A model generated the notes under the pieces. That model ran no database searches. It saw only the letters and a program-made list of their open reading frames with translations, and was not told where the DNA came from. Shown here piece by piece: positions 45,273-54,972 of a DNA stretch of 64,000 nucleotides (positions are counted from its first letter, which is position 1; each line of letters opens with the position of its first letter). The stretch comes from Maribacter algarum (ex Zhang et al. 2020) (GTDB lineage Bacteria; Bacteroidota; Bacteroidia; Flavobacteriales; Flavobacteriaceae), in contig NZ_VATY01000001.1 of NCBI RefSeq assembly GCF_005885635.1, positions 1,550,001 through 1,614,000 of the forward strand, read 5' to 3'. Both the position numbers and the translations under genes were made by a program.

Positions 45273-48200
45273 TTAAATGAATTCTGGTGTAATTTCTTCG
45301 TTAATATATATGATGATTTTATTTTCTATGGCATACCCCATTTCCTTTAATGCATGAGCATATGAATCTAATTGGTCCTTATAGCGAATATCTCGCCTTC
45401 CTGTTTTATAATCAATAACAGTTGCATTATTTTCTTTGATGACAACTCTGTCTGGTCTTAAAACAAGTCCGCTTTTGGTAATAATATCCCTCTCATTCTT
45501 AATTGAATGCCCCTCCTTATAATAGGTCTCAAGTTTAGGGTGGTTGATAATTTGCAAAACCATATCCCGCATTGGTTCTATTTCAATCTTACTAATATCA
45601 CCATTTCTAATTACTATGGCCAGGGCGTTTTCAATGTCTTTTTCTGTTTCCACCAAACCCATCATAAAGTGAATCAGATTTCCTTTTGATAAAGCAGCTT
45701 CACTGTCCGTATCCCAGAGCACTCCCGATTTGGCAAGAATTTTAAAACTATCTCTTTCTTTATAAGAATACTGATAACTGATATCTTCTTGTTCTTCTGA
45801 TTTATTACCCTCCCTTGGAAAGTCCAAAGAGCCAAATTGGTAAACGCTTTTGTTTTCTTCCCAAAGTGTTTTTTCCTTTAAAAAATGGATAAACAGTTCA
45901 CTATAAGTTTTAGGCGCATCTGATTTTTTAGATGAAACTTCCTCTTTCGTAATGATATATAATGCTTTAACCGCTCGGGTAAGTGCAACATACAATACGT
46001 TGAAAGCATCAAGCTCTAACTTATTATTTTCTTCCTCAAATAAGTACTCCGCTATTTCACTATAATTAATAACTTCTTGTTTCTTGTTAATAAGGAGCTC
46101 ATCAAAACCCTCGAAAGACTCGGCCTCGACAGGAAGCCAAAGCTTAGGTTCTATTTCGCTATATATTTTTGAATGGGCGTAGGGATAAATTACTATTTCA
46201 AATTCCAATCCCTTCGATTTATGAATGGTCATGATTTGAACAGCATTAATACTTGACGGTGCCGTAATACTCAGCTTGTCTTTTTTCTTTTCCCAATGGG
46301 ATAAAAATGACGGAATACCAGTACCCTCTTTTTGTTCTATATCAAGAACCGTGTCCATAAAGAAATTTATATAAGCATCTGAACTGGGTGCTAAATCAAA
46401 TTGTTTAATGGCAGTTTCAAGAGTGTCATAAACAGATGCCTGTTTCATTTTAGCAATGTCAAAACGATATTCATTTTTAAGCAGTATGCTGACATTCTCT
46501 AAATGGGCCTCAATAAATTGATGTTGCTCTAGCTCATCCTTATATAAAAAGGATAAAAGTTCAAATGCAATTTCGGAATCATCGGGTTGGTTTTGATAGC
46601 GCAACAAGTTGACTAAAAACTGAACTTTAGGACTACTTTTTAGTAAAAGACTTTCTGAAGAAATTATTGGGACACCTTCTTGAGTTAAAAAGTTAGCTAG
46701 CGCCACACCTTCTTTATTGCCGCGTACTAGAATACAGATATCTATGTATGAAAATCCCTTTGCCCTGATATCAAGAATCGATTTTAGAACCTTATTACCG
46801 TATTGCTCATCAAGACTTTCTTCATCATTTTCCTCAAGGAAAGTGAGCTGAACAAAACCATTCTTTAGCTCATTGAATTCTTGTTGGTTACCGTTAGCAA
46901 AAAGTGTTCTATAAATCTGACTATTCAACAAGGGACTTGTGGACGTAAAAAAATCATTATTGAATTTTATGATTTCTTCATGACTGCGATAGTTGGACGG
47001 TAGCGCTTCAATTTGAGGTTGTATTACAAACGGATTGGTTTTCGAATTCACTAAATTCAAAAACTGCTCGGCCTTTCCGCCTCGCCACCTGTAAATGGCT
47101 TGCTTAGCATCACCCACTAAAAAAAGTGAGCCGACTTCACTTGATAGGGCATTATCAATTAATGGAATCAAATTGTTCCATTGCATTTCAGAAGTATCTT
47201 GAAATTCATCAATGAAGTAGTGTCTGTATTTCTCCCCCAATCGTTCATAGATGAATGGGGCTGGTTGGTCTTTTATTTCATTTGATATGATAATATTAAA
47301 TTCAGAAATAGACAGTTGGTCACGTTCATTTTGAATTGTTTTTACTTCTTGCTGAATAGCATTTAAAACGGTAAGTGGAACAATGTTTTTATAGACATTG
47401 GTAAGAAGTTGATGGGAAAGTGTATTGTTTTTAATGGAATTAAAAAGCGAAACGAATTGAGATTGTAAGCCGTCTAGAAGTGGTTTTTTTGCGGCGTCAC
47501 ATTTGCCCGCATACAATGGTTCTGAATCAAAATTTTGTTTCCAGCCTGCTTTGAAATCTATGTGGAGGTCACCACTCTTAATCTTAAGCATGAATTTAGG
47601 AAACCAGCTTGATTTAAAATCGGAATGCTCTAGTCCATTTTTATCAATTATTTGGAGATTTTGCGAAGCGTCTGCAACGATGGCTTTTTTAAGGCCAGAA
47701 ATATTCTTCTTAATAGTCTTCTGCAGTTTAAGAAAATCATCAATACTTTTATCTTCAAATTTTTTAAAATGCTCGGCATCGGCCTCATTGAAAATTAAAT
47801 TTCCGACTTTCTTTAAATCAATAGTAATGTCCCAACTTTTGTCATCATCAATTTTCTCAAGTGCAAAATCGATAAGAACTTTAGTTAGTTTCGAATCACT
47901 ACCAGCTTTATTGATGAGCCTTAATACTGCTTCATCCAATAATAAATCCCTATCTAAAATGACTTCAAAATTCTGCGGAATTTTTAAGTCTTTGGCAAAG
48001 GTGCGGATTAAGCGATGGGTAAACTTGTCAATGGTAGATACATCAAAAAAGGCATAATTATGAAGTATCTTTTTTAAGGCCTTTTTCGATTTATTTTGCA
48101 ATTCGGCAGCTGTAAATGAAAGTTCCTTTAAGAGGTCAATAAACAAGGAGGGTGCTTTTTCAGTACTGGTTGTTTTACTGAAAACGAAAAGACTTTCTAA

Positions 48201-48368
48201 AATCCTCCCCTTCATTTCATTTACAGCTTTGTTGGTAAAGGTGATGGCTAGAATTTGACGGTAGCCCTCATTTGAAGAGAGAATAATTTTAAGATAGGCT
48301 TTGGTAAGGGTGTAGGTCTTGCCCGAACCGGCGGAAGCATCATATATTTTGAACGAATTCGTAAGCAC
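45273..48368 (-). CDS. AddA-like UvrD/REP helicase-nuclease
   Basis: A 1031-residue SF1 helicase. Motifs: Walker [12 protein letters not shown] (12-22), [21 protein letters not shown] (II), [14 protein letters not shown] (III), [11 protein letters not shown] (V) and YVALTRA (VI). The C-terminal nuclease part has [11 protein letters not shown]. It is the AddA/RecB-like component of double-strand break repair, the partner of the AddB-like protein at 39801-42548. It is divergent from sodB. Confidence 0.88.
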   Translation of the reverse strand: MLTNSFKIYDASAGSGKTYTLTKAYLKIILSSNEGYRQILAITFTNKAVNEMKGRILESLFVFSKTTSTEKAPSLFIDLLKELSFTAAELQNKSKKALKKILHNYAFFDVSTIDKFTHRLIRTFAKDLKIPQNFEVILDRDLLLDEAVLRLINKAGSDSKLTKVLIDFALEKIDDDKSWDITIDLKKVGNLIFNEADAEHFKKFEDKSIDDFLKLQKTIKKNISGLKKAIVADASQNLQIIDKNGLEHSDFKSSWFPKFMLKIKSGDLHIDFKAGWKQNFDSEPLYAGKCDAAKKPLLDGLQSQFVSLFNSIKNNTLSHQLLTNVYKNIVPLTVLNAIQQEVKTIQNERDQLSISEFNIIISNEIKDQPAPFIYERLGEKYRHYFIDEFQDTSEMQWNNLIPLIDNALSSEVGSLFLVGDAKQAIYRWRGGKAEQFLNLVNSKTNPFVIQPQIEALPSNYRSHEEIIKFNNDFFTSTSPLLNSQIYRTLFANGNQQEFNELKNGFVQLTFLEENDEESLDEQYGNKVLKSILDIRAKGFSYIDICILVRGNKEGVALANFLTQEGVPIISSESLLLKSSPKVQFLVNLLRYQNQPDDSEIAFELLSFLYKDELEQHQFIEAHLENVSILLKNEYRFDIAKMKQASVYDTLETAIKQFDLAPSSDAYINFFMDTVLDIEQKEGTGIPSFLSHWEKKKDKLSITAPSSINAVQIMTIHKSKGLEFEIVIYPYAHSKIYSEIEPKLWLPVEAESFEGFDELLINKKQEVINYSEIAEYLFEEENNKLELDAFNVLYVALTRAVKALYIITKEEVSSKKSDAPKTYSELFIHFLKEKTLWEENKSVYQFGSLDFPREGNKSEEQEDISYQYSYKERDSFKILAKSGVLWDTDSEAALSKGNLIHFMMGLVETEKDIENALAIVIRNGDISKIEIEPMRDMVLQIINHPKLETYYKEGHSIKNERDIITKSGLVLRPDRVVIKENNATVIDYKTGRRDIRYKDQLDSYAHALKEMGYAIENKIIIYINEEITPEFI

Positions 48369-48457
48369 CTACTTTTTACCTGCAAATTACATAGAACTCT
48401 TCTATATTCGGCACCCTTCTTAACAAAGATTTATACGAATATGTTTGTTAAAATATG

Positions 48458-48465
48458 TAAATTTG
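48458..48465 (+). promoter_or_regulatory. -7 box of sodB
   Basis: TAAATTTG matches TAnnTTTG and lies 35 bases before the sodB start, giving a leader of about 28 bases. Confidence 0.55.
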
Positions 48466-48500
48466 AGGAAATCGAATTTTAAAAATTAAATATAGAGATT

Positions 48501-49109
48501 ATGGCTTTTGAATTACCAAAATTACCCTATGCCTATGATGCGTTGGAACCACATATTGATGCAAGAACGATGGAGATTCACCATACCAAACATCACAATG
48601 GATATACTACAAAATTAAATGCAGCGATTGAAGGAACTGATTTGGCAGGAAAATCAATAGAGGACATTTTATCGAATTTAGATATGTCGAACGGAGCTGT
48701 TAGAAATAACGGAGGGGGATTTTTCAACCACTCTTTATTTTGGAGTGTTATGTCACCTGATGGTGGAGGTTTACCTTCTGGAGAATTAGCTAGTGCTATT
48801 AATGACGCTTACGGTTCGTTCGAGGAATTTAAAAGTAAATTTAGTACTGCTGCTGGAACTAGATTTGGTTCGGGTTGGGCATGGCTCTGCGTGCACCCAG
48901 GAGGTAAAGTAGAAGTTTGCTCTTCGCCAAACCAGGATAATCCACTGATGCCAAGTGTTGGTTGTGGTGGCCAACCTATTTTAGGCTTAGATGTTTGGGA
49001 ACATGCTTACTACTTGAACTATCAGAATAGAAGACCTGATTATGTAAGTGCTTTTTTCAATGTTATCAATTGGGATAAAGTGGCCGAATTGTATAGCGCA
49101 CACAAATAA
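48501..49109 (+). CDS. sodB: superoxide dismutase (Fe/Mn family)
   Basis: A 202-residue cytoplasmic enzyme. The metal ligands are His27 (EIHHTKHH), a second His in FFNHSLFW, and Asp and His in [12 protein letters not shown]. It has the usual N-terminal [15 protein letters not shown] and GSGWAWL. Whether iron or manganese is used cannot be decided from these motifs. It is followed by a very strong terminator and transcribed alone. The gene symbol is by family and metal choice is not proven. Confidence 0.9.
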   Translation: MAFELPKLPYAYDALEPHIDARTMEIHHTKHHNGYTTKLNAAIEGTDLAGKSIEDILSNLDMSNGAVRNNGGGFFNHSLFWSVMSPDGGGLPSGELASAINDAYGSFEEFKSKFSTAAGTRFGSGWAWLCVHPGGKVEVCSSPNQDNPLMPSVGCGGQPILGLDVWEHAYYLNYQNRRPDYVSAFFNVINWDKVAELYSAHK

Positions 49110-49139
49110 GAGTCTTTTAAGTACTCTCCAAATAAGAAA

Positions 49140-49177
49140 AATCCCTCCCCCGTAATTACGGGGGAGGGATTTTTTTA
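49140..49177 (+). terminator. strong intrinsic terminator of sodB
   Basis: AATCCCTCCCCCGTAA and its exact complement make a stem of up to 16 bp with almost no loop, followed by seven T. Confidence 0.9.
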
Positions 49178-49187
49178 GGTTCCAATT

Positions 49188-49268
49188 AAAAATAGAAAAG
49201 GGCGGAGAAGTCTCCACCCTTTTCGTCCCAAATCTTACCATAAACTTAACCTACTTATGCTATGGCAG
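49188..49268 (-). ncRNA. candidate small RNA, unit A
   Basis: The -7 box TAATTTAG (49271-49278) lies 5 bases before CCATAGCATAAGTAGGTTAA, followed by GTTTATGGTAAGATTTGGG. The terminator stem GGGTGGAG/CTCCGCCC (one T-G pair valid only in a minus-strand RNA) ends in TTTTCTATTTTT. The RNA would be about 78 nt. In this copy the 5' CCATA can pair with an internal TATGG. Confidence 0.7.
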
Positions 49269-49397
49269 TACTAAATTACTGGTATTGCGTTAAATAAAAA
49301 AGAAATTTTGGTATTTTTTAAGAGCTTTATTTATCAATAAAATCGTAGGAAATTACTTAAAAATGAGGTTAACCTTGTTAAACACTGGGGGTTTCAA

Positions 49398-49473
49398 ATA
49401 AAAAAGGCGGAACAATGTTCCACCTTTTTTCCCCAAATCTTACCATGAACTTAACCTACTTATGCTATGGTTC
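49398..49473 (-). ncRNA. candidate small RNA, unit B
   Basis: The -7 box TATTTTTG (49476-49483), a perfect TAnnTTTG, lies 5 bases before the same CCATAGCATAAGTAGGTTAA body. GTTCATGGTAAGATTTGGGG follows, and the terminator GGTGGAAC/GTTCCGCC (again a T-G pair on the minus strand) ends in TTTTTTATTT. About 75 nt. Confidence 0.75.
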
Positions 49474-49743
49474 TCCAAAAATATAGTGATTATTTGACCT
49501 TTTAAAAGGTTTTAGATGAACTTCCAAGAAGTTGGGTTGAAATGCATTTTATCGATGAGAGTCCTACAAACCGATGTAAATGACGGGTAACTTTTCTCCA
49601 AGTAGTACCATAGACTTGAGATATTGAAATAGGAGCGCGCATGGAAATCGAACTATTTTTCCAACCGTGTTTTTTGCTCAACATTCTTTTGGATTCTAAA
49701 GTTGTTGACTCAAGTATAGATCTAACTTTCGAAGGAATATTTA

Positions 49744-49819
49744 AAAATAAAAAGGCGGAGCAATGCTCCGCCTTTTCCCCAAATCTTACCATGAACTTAA
49801 CCTACTTATGCTATGGTTC
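49744..49819 (-). ncRNA. candidate small RNA, unit C
   Basis: The -7 box TACTTTTG (49822-49829), a perfect TAnnTTTG, is 5 bases before the conserved body. The terminator is GGCGGAGCA/TGCTCCGCC, fully paired with a C-G where units A and B have T-G, then TTTTTATTTTT. About 75 nt. Confidence 0.75.
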
Positions 49820-50035
49820 TTCAAAAGTAAAGCGAGTTCGTGATTCTTGAAAACTTCTTTGTTGAAGTTCGCATAATTCGGATGAAGTGTAATTTCACGA
49901 AGTGTTTTAGGAAGAGCCTTAGACTTTTGAGCCCAATAAATTGGACATTTGAAATAAATTGAGTGTTATTTAGCTTTAACGACTTTTGAATAGCTGCTTT
50001 GAAAAGAAAAGCCTTTAACAGGGAGTTTGATTAAA

Positions 50036-50111
50036 ATAAAAAAGGTGGAGAAGTCTCCACCTTTTTTGCCCCAAATCTTACCATGAACTTAACCTACTTA
50101 TGCTATGGCAA
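50036..50111 (-). ncRNA. candidate small RNA, unit D
   Basis: The -7 box TATTTTAG (50114-50121) is 5 bases before the conserved body. The terminator GGTGGAG/CTCCACC is fully paired with a T-A where unit C has C-G, then TTTTTTATTTT. This unit is nearest to the purF-like gene, whose 3' hairpins separate it from that transcript. Confidence 0.72.
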
Positions 50112-50166
50112 ATCTAAAATAGACGAGACACCTTCCATGGAGGCTAAAAACACGCTGAATAGCGTG

Positions 50167-50210
50167 AATTATCGATGAACTACAAGAATTTGTGCATTTC
50201 ATCGATAATT
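50167..50210. terminator. inverted repeat after the purF-like gene
   Basis: AATTATCGATGAA and TTCATCGATAATT (13 bp, exact) flank a 17-base loop right after the stop codon. A second small hairpin CACGCT/AGCGTG follows at about 50151-50166. No long T run is present on the minus strand. Confidence 0.5.
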
Positions 50211-50213
50211 TTA

Positions 50214-52112
50214 TTAGTAGGCCCGTTCATTTTTACCTTCGTAGAAATTAATAAATGCTCTATTGACTACACGATTTCCCCCTGCTGTCGGGTAGTTTCC
50301 GGTGAAATACCAATCTCCTAAATTCTTCGGACAGGCTTGGTGGAGATTTTCAATAGATTGATAGATGATTTCAACTTCAGCTTTAATATCCTTTGGACTT
50401 AATAATTCGCCACTTTTTTTCGAAATTTCATCGGCTGTGAAAGGAGCATAGAACTCCTTTACGTAATTAATTACCTCGGCATCTTTTGTGTTGACTTGAG
50501 TTAAACATTTTTTATAAATATCTTCCACGATATCTAATGTTCCTCTGTCTTTGTGTAGGTCTAGTGCAGCTCTAAAGGCAATAAAATCTTCGAGCTTGGC
50601 CATATCAATACCATAACAATCGGGGTAGCGAATTTGGGGAGCAGAAGAGACAACGATTATTTTCTTAGGTGATAGTCGATCAAGAATGCGAAGAATACTT
50701 TTCTTAAGTGTAGTACCTCTAACGATGCTATCATCAATAATCACCAAGTTGTCCCCTTTGTCAACTGAACCATATGAAATATCGTAAACGTGGGCAACCA
50801 AATCGTCACGACTATCATCTTGTGTGATAAAGGTTCGCAGCTTCGCATCTTTAATGGCTACTTTCTCTATTCTAGGTCGGACTTCTAAAATCTCATGAAG
50901 CTCCTCACTAGTAATTTTTGACCCGATAGAAAGAATTTGTTCCTCTTTTTTCTTATTCAAATAGTTCTGCGCTTCCTTGACCATTCCGAAGAAAGAAGTC
51001 TCGGCGGTATTCGGAATATAGGAGAAAACAGTTTTCTTGATATTATGGTCAATAGCATCCAAAATTTTAGGAAAAATGAGCTTTCCAAGTTCTTTTCGTT
51101 CTTGATAGATTTCTTTATCGCTTCCACGGGAAAAATAAATACGCTCGAAGGAGCAAGCTTTTCTTTCCGTAGGCTCAAGAACTTGTTTTAAAGAAGTGCT
51201 ACCATCTTTTTTGATGATAAATGCATGACCTGGATCCAGTTCTTTTACATCATCATAAGAAACATTAAAAACAGTTTGAATTGCTGGTCTTTCTGAAGCA
51301 ACTACTGCCACCTCATGATCTTGATAATAATAGGCAGGCCGGATTCCCGCAGGATCTCTTAATACAAAGGCATCTCCGTGCCCTAATAAACCCGCCATAG
51401 CATAACCGCCATCAAAGTTTTTAGCTGCCCTTCTAAGTATTTTAGCAACTTTGAGACGTTCTGCAATTAAGGGTGAAGCTTCTTGTTTGTTGTACCCTTC
51501 TTTTTTAATCTGCTTATATAACTTGGCAACGGCGTCATCTAAGAAATGACCAATTTTTTCCATCACGGTAACGGTGTCTGCCATTTCCTTTGGGTGTTGC
51601 CCCAATTGTACCAAGTTGTCAAAAAGCTCATGTACATTGGTCATATTAAAATTACCCGCCATGATAAGATTTCTATGCATCCAGTTATTTTGACGTAAGA
51701 ATGGATGCACACTTTCAATACTATTCTTTCCGAAAGTGCCATAGCGAACATGACCTAAAAGTAACTCCCCTATATACGGAATATTCTTTTTTTGCAAAGC
51801 CACATCACTAGCATATTCGGGGTTTTGCTCCATTTCAGTATTGATTCGGTCATTGATTTGAGCGAAAATATCTTGAATAGGTTGTTGCTGACTTGAGCGT
51901 ACGCGACTCATGTATCGCTCTCCAGCATTCATATCTAATTTGATACTTGCAAAACCGGCACCATCTTGACCCCGATTATGCTGCTTCTCCATCATCAAAT
52001 ACATTTTGTTAACTCCGTAGAAAGCAGTACCATACTTTTCTTTGTAGTACTCTAGGGGTTTTAACAATCGTATTACCGATATACCACATTCATGTTTAAT
52101 AGCGTCGCTCAT
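50214..52112 (-). CDS. amidophosphoribosyltransferase family protein (PurF-like, long form)
   Basis: A 632-residue protein with an N-terminal class II glutamine amidotransferase domain. The candidate nucleophile is Cys9 in HECGISVIR, with NRGQDGAG and HVRYGTFG following. The C-terminal phosphoribosyltransferase domain has the PRPP loop VIIDDSIVRGTT. It is longer than ordinary PurF (about 470-500), with insertions in the middle (coiled-coil-like MVKEAQNYLNKKKEEQ). Cys9 is not at the mature N-terminus unless an 8-residue propeptide is removed. It is probably a second, diverged PurF for the first purine step. The PfkB kinase lies upstream on the same strand. Confidence 0.85.
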   Translation of the reverse strand: MSDAIKHECGISVIRLLKPLEYYKEKYGTAFYGVNKMYLMMEKQHNRGQDGAGFASIKLDMNAGERYMSRVRSSQQQPIQDIFAQINDRINTEMEQNPEYASDVALQKKNIPYIGELLLGHVRYGTFGKNSIESVHPFLRQNNWMHRNLIMAGNFNMTNVHELFDNLVQLGQHPKEMADTVTVMEKIGHFLDDAVAKLYKQIKKEGYNKQEASPLIAERLKVAKILRRAAKNFDGGYAMAGLLGHGDAFVLRDPAGIRPAYYYQDHEVAVVASERPAIQTVFNVSYDDVKELDPGHAFIIKKDGSTSLKQVLEPTERKACSFERIYFSRGSDKEIYQERKELGKLIFPKILDAIDHNIKKTVFSYIPNTAETSFFGMVKEAQNYLNKKKEEQILSIGSKITSEELHEILEVRPRIEKVAIKDAKLRTFITQDDSRDDLVAHVYDISYGSVDKGDNLVIIDDSIVRGTTLKKSILRILDRLSPKKIIVVSSAPQIRYPDCYGIDMAKLEDFIAFRAALDLHKDRGTLDIVEDIYKKCLTQVNTKDAEVINYVKEFYAPFTADEISKKSGELLSPKDIKAEVEIIYQSIENLHQACPKNLGDWYFTGNYPTAGGNRVVNRAFINFYEGKNERAY

Positions 52113-52124
52113 TAGATATATAAA

Positions 52125-52150
52125 TTAAAAAAGCCCCGAATTATCAGGGC
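52125..52150 (-). terminator. terminator of the PfkB kinase gene
   Basis: GCCCTGA pairs with TCGGGGC (one T-G pair on the minus strand) and is followed by TTTTTT. It stands between the PfkB stop and the purF-like start. Confidence 0.7.
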
Positions 52151-52156
52151 GTGTTT

Positions 52157-53089
52157 TTATTTTAGTTCGATGTCGAATTGTGTTAATGCTTTAAACTGAT
52201 GCAAGCGTTTATTGACTTCGTCTCTTTCAAGAGTTTCCATGCGCTCTGTGCCAAATTTTTCCACAGAGAAAGATGCCAAGTTTGAGCCATGAATCACGGC
52301 ATTCTTCATATTTTCAAAAGAGATATTATCAGTAGCAGCTAAATAACCTACAAAGCCTCCTGCAAAAGTATCTCCAGCACCAGTTGGGTCAAAAACTTCT
52401 TTTAAGGGTAGGGCTGGAGCAAAGAATATATTCTCATCATGAAATAAAAGAGCCCCATGTTCTCCTTTTTTGATAACTACATATTTAGGGCCCATTGTTT
52501 GAATCTTCGCGGCAGCTGTTACAAGGGAATATTCACCAGTCAATTGTCTAGCCTCTTCGTCATTTATGGTAATCACATCAATATGTTTGATGACCTCAAG
52601 TAAATCGTCTAAGGCATTATCCATCCAAAAGTTCATCGTATCCAATACAATTAGATTCGGTCGTTTTGCCATTTGGTTGATGACGCTCATTTGAACCATA
52701 GGGTGCAAATTGCCCAACATGACGATATCTGCATCTTTATAATTCTCTGGCACAACTGGGTTGAAATCAGCCAGCGTATTCAGTTCAGTAACCAAGGTAT
52801 CCCTCGAATTTAAGTCGTTGTGGTATTTACCTTTCCAGTAGAAAGTCTTACCACCTTGAACGATTTCAATGCCTGAAATATCAATTCCTTTGGAAGTCAA
52901 TAGATCTAGATAGGCTTGGGGTAAATCATCGCCAACTATGGATACAATGGTAGAGTCAACATTGAATTGAGATGCAGCGAGGCCGATAAAGGTTGCGGCA
53001 CCGCCAAGAATTTTATCGGTTTTACCGAAAGGACTTTCAATTTCATCGAAAGCTACTGTACCTACAATTACTAACTTACCCATATTCAA
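52157..53089 (-). CDS. PfkB family carbohydrate/nucleoside kinase
   Basis: A 310-residue ribokinase-fold enzyme. The N-terminal glycine-rich region is KILGGAATFIGLAAS, and the C-terminal signature DPTGAGDTFAGGFVGYL holds the catalytic Asp. It phosphorylates a sugar or nucleoside with ATP in the cytoplasm. A start at MNMGKL or the internal MGKL (two codons later) is equally possible. In Bacteroidota this gene often stands next to the long PurF-like gene, which hints at a purine-linked substrate, but that is inference. Confidence 0.85.
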   Translation of the reverse strand: MNMGKLVIVGTVAFDEIESPFGKTDKILGGAATFIGLAASQFNVDSTIVSIVGDDLPQAYLDLLTSKGIDISGIEIVQGGKTFYWKGKYHNDLNSRDTLVTELNTLADFNPVVPENYKDADIVMLGNLHPMVQMSVINQMAKRPNLIVLDTMNFWMDNALDDLLEVIKHIDVITINDEEARQLTGEYSLVTAAAKIQTMGPKYVVIKKGEHGALLFHDENIFFAPALPLKEVFDPTGAGDTFAGGFVGYLAATDNISFENMKNAVIHGSNLASFSVEKFGTERMETLERDEVNKRLHQFKALTQFDIELK

Positions 53090-53287
53090 TTTGTGGCCTA
53101 AAAATTAAGCTGCAAATATACGGTTTTGTACAGGTATTTGATAAGGGTGTTTATATCAAATAATAAAATATTTGAAGTTTATATTGAGCGAAAAAAAAGG
53201 AACTAACTTTAAATTACTAAACAAAAAGTAAGAATTAACTTATATTTTGATATCATCAAAACCTCTGAATTTAAAAGGTTTTCATAG

Positions 53288-53743
53288 TACAATTTCTTGG
53301 TTGGTTTTTCTAAATTGAGGGAAGCTTTTAACCTTGAATATGCAGACGGGATTTCAAATGGTATTCCTTCAAAAGTTGCTGGAGTTGCTAATATAAATAA
53401 TACTTTCGCAACAGGTAAGGTTAACCCTGACGGCTCTTTTTTTACACATGCAGTTGAATTGAATATCCCTAAAGGATATTTTACCCTATCTCTGGGAAGG
53501 ACAAATGGGACTGCTGCAAATCAAACAGCAAGAGCTTTAAATGTTGCTAACATAAGAACACAAGTGTGGTATTTGCAAAACCCTAAAGCTAGTAACACCG
53601 CTTTGGACCAAAAATGGAATAAAAATATTGATTTAGCAATGAGGATTATTGGCGGAGGTTTTTCACAAAACAGTTCTTTTGCTCTCAGATCGCTTGCGCC
53701 GTACATCGAAGAGTTCTTTTTGGGAAGGACCTACCAACTGTAA
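53288..53743 (+). pseudogene. 5'-truncated C-terminal domain, possible orphan toxin module
   Basis: The frame is open from 53288 after an in-frame stop and has no ATG before residue 98; the first near-start is TTG 53297. About 151 residues are encoded: a glycine/asparagine-rich segment with FATGKVNPDGSFFTHAVELN, then IRTQVWYLQNP and a helical end FALRSLAPYIEEFFLGRTYQL. No domain is recognised. A small protein gene follows after 6 bases. This arrangement (headless C-terminal module plus small partner) is seen with displaced polymorphic-toxin tips and their immunity genes. The idea is weakly supported. Confidence 0.4.
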
Positions 53744-53749
53744 ATAGTT

Positions 53750-54250
53750 ATGATAAAATCCATAGTTTTTCTGTTTTTAATTATGAATAATCCCATTGAA
53801 GGTTTTTTAGGTCTAAATATTAGTGAATTACCTTATCCAGCTATTGAAATGGATTCTGAGGAAGGAATAAAAACGTACGTAGTTTCCGATCAAGAAATGG
53901 TCTTTCTTTTTAAAGAGGTTAGCCTAATTATTATCGAAACAGATAACAAAGGAATTATTAAATCGATTAGTACAGATTTTAAGGAAATTATTGATGAAGA
54001 TTATTACAAGGACCTAGTGGATAAACTTGGAAAACCAGACCAAATTAAAAAGATGAGCGCAATAATTAATGAGGATTCAGAGGTGCTTGATAGTGGAAAC
54101 ACCGCGATTTCTACAACAGGATATTTAGAAGAGTGTCAATTTGTTGATAAACCTATGTTTATAAAATGGAATAAATTAGATAAGGATATTGTCTTTTCCA
54201 TATTTCATGACCAAGGAAATACTCATTTGACAATAAATAGTAGTGAGTAG
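53750..54250 (+). CDS. hypothetical protein, possible immunity partner
   Basis: A 166-residue acidic protein. If translated from 53750 it has a short hydrophobic N-terminus (IKSIVFLFLIM); a start at the internal Met12 (MNNPIEG) would make it cytoplasmic. The rest alternates strands and helices with many Asp and Glu residues, and ends VFSIFHDQGNTHLTINSSE. No known domain is recognised. Its position 6 bases after a headless C-terminal module suggests a partner role, which is inference only. Confidence 0.55.
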   Translation: MIKSIVFLFLIMNNPIEGFLGLNISELPYPAIEMDSEEGIKTYVVSDQEMVFLFKEVSLIIIETDNKGIIKSISTDFKEIIDEDYYKDLVDKLGKPDQIKKMSAIINEDSEVLDSGNTAISTTGYLEECQFVDKPMFIKWNKLDKDIVFSIFHDQGNTHLTINSSE

Positions 54251-54316
54251 CCTTGTGTGTTAATCTGATTTTGGACTATTAAAATATTGCTTTCCAGAAA
54301 AATCAAATTTTCTAGC

Positions 54317-54952
54317 CTACTTCCTTCCAAAATCCGCAGGTATCTCCCCCCAAGCCTTTGTTTCCCATTTAACAATAGGGGTATTATAAGAATTGTTTTT
54401 CAGCCAATCAATCGCACGCCGAATCAGGTCAAACAAAGCTTTATTCTTAGTAGTTTCTGCCAATTTTGTATTGCACGATTTTTTTCGAACCCAACTCATC
54501 GCAGTTCTTGAATCGGTATAAATGATGCGGTCACTATTACGCTCCTTTAGGTAGGCAAGGCCATGTACAAGTGCCAAAAACTCTCCAATATTATTGGTGC
54601 CCTCAGCAAACGGACCTTGTTTAAAAAGTTTCTTTTTGGTTTTGGTATCTACACCTTGATATTCCATTATACCTGGGTTTCCGCTGGAAGCTGCATCTAC
54701 AGAAATGGAATGATAATTCGGTTGCCCTATTTTGAGCAGTTGTTCTTGTGAAAGGGAAGCTTCCCCTTTTTTCTTTCCCTTATATTCTTCGTAGTTTCCA
54801 TTATAGGCCTTTTTTGCAAGTTCGAATGTTGGGAAAGATTTATACTGTGCACCTTTAAATCCTGTTATAGCTGCTTTGCAATCATCCCAGGTGTTATAGA
54901 CTCCAGGTCGTTTCCCTTTCCAGACGGTATAGAATTTTGCTTTTTTAGCCAT
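54317..54952 (-). CDS. ribonuclease H with N-terminal caulimovirus-VI-type domain
   Basis: A 211-residue protein. The N-terminal KFYTVWKGKRPGVYNTWDDC and FPTFELAKKAYNG form the hybrid-binding domain (Cauli_VI), known from eukaryotic-type RNase H1. The C-terminal RNase H fold has the metal residues Asp (SVDAASSGNPG), Glu (NNIGEFLALVHGL) and Asp (IIYTDSRTAMSW). It removes RNA from RNA-DNA hybrids. It lies 20 bases downstream of purN on the same strand. Confidence 0.9.
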   Translation of the reverse strand: MAKKAKFYTVWKGKRPGVYNTWDDCKAAITGFKGAQYKSFPTFELAKKAYNGNYEEYKGKKKGEASLSQEQLLKIGQPNYHSISVDAASSGNPGIMEYQGVDTKTKKKLFKQGPFAEGTNNIGEFLALVHGLAYLKERNSDRIIYTDSRTAMSWVRKKSCNTKLAETTKNKALFDLIRRAIDWLKNNSYNTPIVKWETKAWGEIPADFGRK

Positions 54953-54972
54953 TGCTTATGGTTGAATCAACA

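Larger units (their letters stand above)
49178..50213. other. 1-kb non-coding region with four tandem sRNA units
   Basis: No protein is supported here: small ORFs on both strands run through conserved promoter and terminator sequences and have no coding character. The region is organised as four minus-strand units, listed separately, 204, 346 and 292 bases apart. The DNA between the units is not conserved between copies. Confidence 0.7.

Noticed and set aside
49502-49850. Two small ORFs, one per strand, in the sodB-purF gap
   Set aside because: They run through the conserved terminator and body of sRNA unit C; apparent similarity between their ends comes from the repeat, not from protein conservation.
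49190-50110. CRISPR array
   Set aside because: The repeats are 200-350 bases apart with promoters and terminators in each unit, unlike the short regular spacing of CRISPR, and no cas genes are present.
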